A DNA stretch of 50,657 nt from Zoogloeaceae bacterium (lineage in GTDB: Bacteria > Pseudomonadota > Gammaproteobacteria > Burkholderiales > Rhodocyclaceae): positions 1 to 50,657 of the forward strand of contig JAEUNX010000092.1 in the NCBI GenBank assembly GCA_016791025.1, written 5' to 3'. A program made the translations under genes and the position numbers. Below are positions 50,524 to 50,657 of the stretch, one piece after another; within the stretch, counting starts at the first letter, position 1; every line of letters starts with the position of its first letter. The notes under the pieces are model-generated. The model made no database searches, was not told the DNA's origin, and saw nothing but the letters and a program-made list of their open reading frames with translations.

Positions 50524-50657
50524 TGGCTGACTTAGAACGCGCAGTCCTGGCTGGCGGATGCTTCTGGGGCATGCAGGATTTGATCCGCCGCCTTCCAGGG
50601 GTGGCATCCACCCGGGTGGGCTACACCGGGGGCGATGTGCCCCGGGCCACCTACCGC
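50523..50657 (+). CDS. msrA: Peptide-methionine (S)-S-oxide reductase, cut by the right edge
   Basis: The first 45 residues of MsrA, which repairs the S form of methionine sulfoxide. [20 protein letters not shown] contains the GCFWG motif with the catalytic Cys, followed by [15 protein letters not shown], the expected continuation. The ATG overlaps the msrB stop (TGATG), so the two are translated together. The rest is outside the window. Confidence 0.95.
   Translation, partial: MADLERAVLAGGCFWGMQDLIRRLPGVASTRVGYTGGDVPRATYR

Overview
The window is a chromosomal segment of a GC-rich gammaproteobacterium. The evidence is gene content: a ponA/pilMNOPQ/aroK/aroB block, ubiD, cyaY next to a small LptM-type lipoprotein, apaH, a PBP4-type dacB, glmU-glmS and gltBD. 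A FadL porin next to a PsrA-like regulator suggests use of long-chain fatty acids or other hydrophobic carbon. The genus cannot be named from the sequence. No rRNA, tRNA or CRISPR array was found.

Layout. 1-3435 (minus strand): start of an unknown gene, a TetR regulator resembling PsrA, FadL, a YciA-type thioesterase and trans-aconitate methyltransferase. 3690-8519 (plus): an EAL protein without its usual HDOD half, UbiD, a small membrane protein, SfsA and a membrane histidine kinase. 8542-9978 (minus): DacB. 10129-14714 (plus): a tightly coupled dTDP-rhamnose operon rfbBACD, an unknown 118-residue protein and ApaH. 14741-16143 (minus): LysA and an LptM-like lipoprotein, divergent from CyaY. 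16526-18880 (minus): PBP1A, divergent from pilMNOPQ-aroK-aroB-dgt (19045-26884). gltB-gltD (27112-33252) follow a good promoter and a leader that looks like an attenuator. 33296-36540 (minus): a MaoC-phosphotransacylase fusion, acetate kinase and a DUF4124 protein. 36738-40009 (plus): glmU-glmS for UDP-GlcNAc synthesis.

The stretch after glmS (about 40010-44577) is accessory. It starts at the attTn7 position with 20-base repeats that look like transposase-binding sites of a Tn7-family element. It carries a spermidine synthase-like gene, two integron attC sites with one or two cassette genes on the minus strand, and an AT-richer polysaccharide deacetylase gene whose 5' end is out of frame with its ATG. 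No tns genes and no integrase are present, so the island looks eroded.

From 44578 ordinary genes resume: a DagK-type lipid kinase coupled to a metallophosphoesterase; a probable metal-handling operon (EamA transporter with a very His-rich tail, HupE/UreJ-type membrane protein, membrane-anchored periplasmic protein); a MaoC protein; and msrB-msrA, cut by the right edge.

Most notable observations: the Tn7-site/integron island after glmS; the frame problems at the 5' ends of aroK and of the deacetylase gene; the gltB leader; the His-rich/HupE/anchor operon; and shared operator-like palindromes around the PsrA-like regulator.
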